DNA from: Leptidea sinapis
Taxonomy: Eukaryota; Arthropoda; Insecta; Lepidoptera; Pieridae
Length of the DNA: 64,000 nucleotides
Reading direction: 5' to 3'
Assembly: GCF_905404315.1 (NCBI RefSeq)
Contig: NC_066267.1
Span: 5,284,501 to 5,348,500, forward strand
The translations under genes and the position numbers were made by a program. Under the pieces are notes generated by a model that was not told where the DNA came from, made no database searches, and worked only from the letters and a program-made list of their open reading frames with translations. Shown here piece by piece: positions 63,877 to 64,000 of this stretch. How positions within the stretch are numbered: position 1 is the first letter of the stretch; every line of letters begins with the position of its first letter.

Positions 63877-64000
63877 ATTCATAATGGTCCACTAACTTAA
63901 AACAGCTGCTAAGGAGTGTTTTTTCTCATTCTGACTTAGGTCAATAGAAGAAGACAGAATGTGAATTAGCAATGCTTTAAGTTAGCAGACTATTATGAAT
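63877..64000. mobile_element. Short inverted-repeat element at the window edge
   Basis: ATTCATAATGGTCCACTAAC at the left is mirrored (…GTTAGCAGACTATTATGAAT) ending at the last base. An adjacent 'gggggttaccccc' lies just left, so the real element may extend on both sides and past the window. Confidence 0.55.

Overview
This is an AT-rich, intron-rich insect nuclear DNA window. The host genes and the repeat families point to a moth or butterfly (Lepidoptera); I cannot name the species. Three host genes can be assembled exon by exon with GT/AG splice sites and matching phases. (1) Minus strand, 153-8714: the first six exons of a Klhdc4-type kelch protein, running off the left edge. (2) Plus strand, 9532-23790: a complete 13-exon TFIIF alpha subunit (RAP74), 508 aa. 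It is head-to-head with Klhdc4 across an 817-bp promoter interval. (3) Minus strand, 25605-60446: an 11-exon major-facilitator organic-cation-transporter-like gene of about 549 codons, convergent with TFIIF alpha.

Most other DNA is transposable elements. Left and middle introns carry fragments of CR1-type, RTE-type and RNase-H-bearing LINEs, a mariner with an inactivated transposase (12561-13798), a hAT derivative (27411-28731), a PIF/Harbinger-type MITE (17032-17500), several other terminal-inverted-repeat elements, tRNA-derived SINE copies and several multi-copy repeat families, here called B to E.

The transporter has two striking insertions. A non-LTR element with an RNase H domain (38198-41876) sits inside coding exon 2, flanked by a perfect 9-bp target duplication. 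Removing it on paper restores an uninterrupted exon, so this haplotype looks disrupted. The ~18-kb first intron holds a three-level nest: a decayed Ty3/Gypsy element (minus, 42280-46679 and 58692-58789), hit by a Jockey-type LINE (plus, 46680-58679, 12-bp TSD), hit by a BEL/Pao LTR element (plus, 47023-56143, 5-bp TSD).

The BEL/Pao element is the most interesting part. Its two 235-bp LTRs look identical. One uninterrupted 2540-codon frame carries Gag, protease, RT, RNase H, integrase and an envelope-like segment with a polybasic cleavage site and terminal membrane anchor. Its leader is a tandem array of about ten ~62-bp units. The whole element is strongly enriched in the tetramer ACCA on its sense strand. 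Right of the transporter's first exon (60447-64000) I see only MITEs, a second fragment of the same Jockey family and unassigned DNA.
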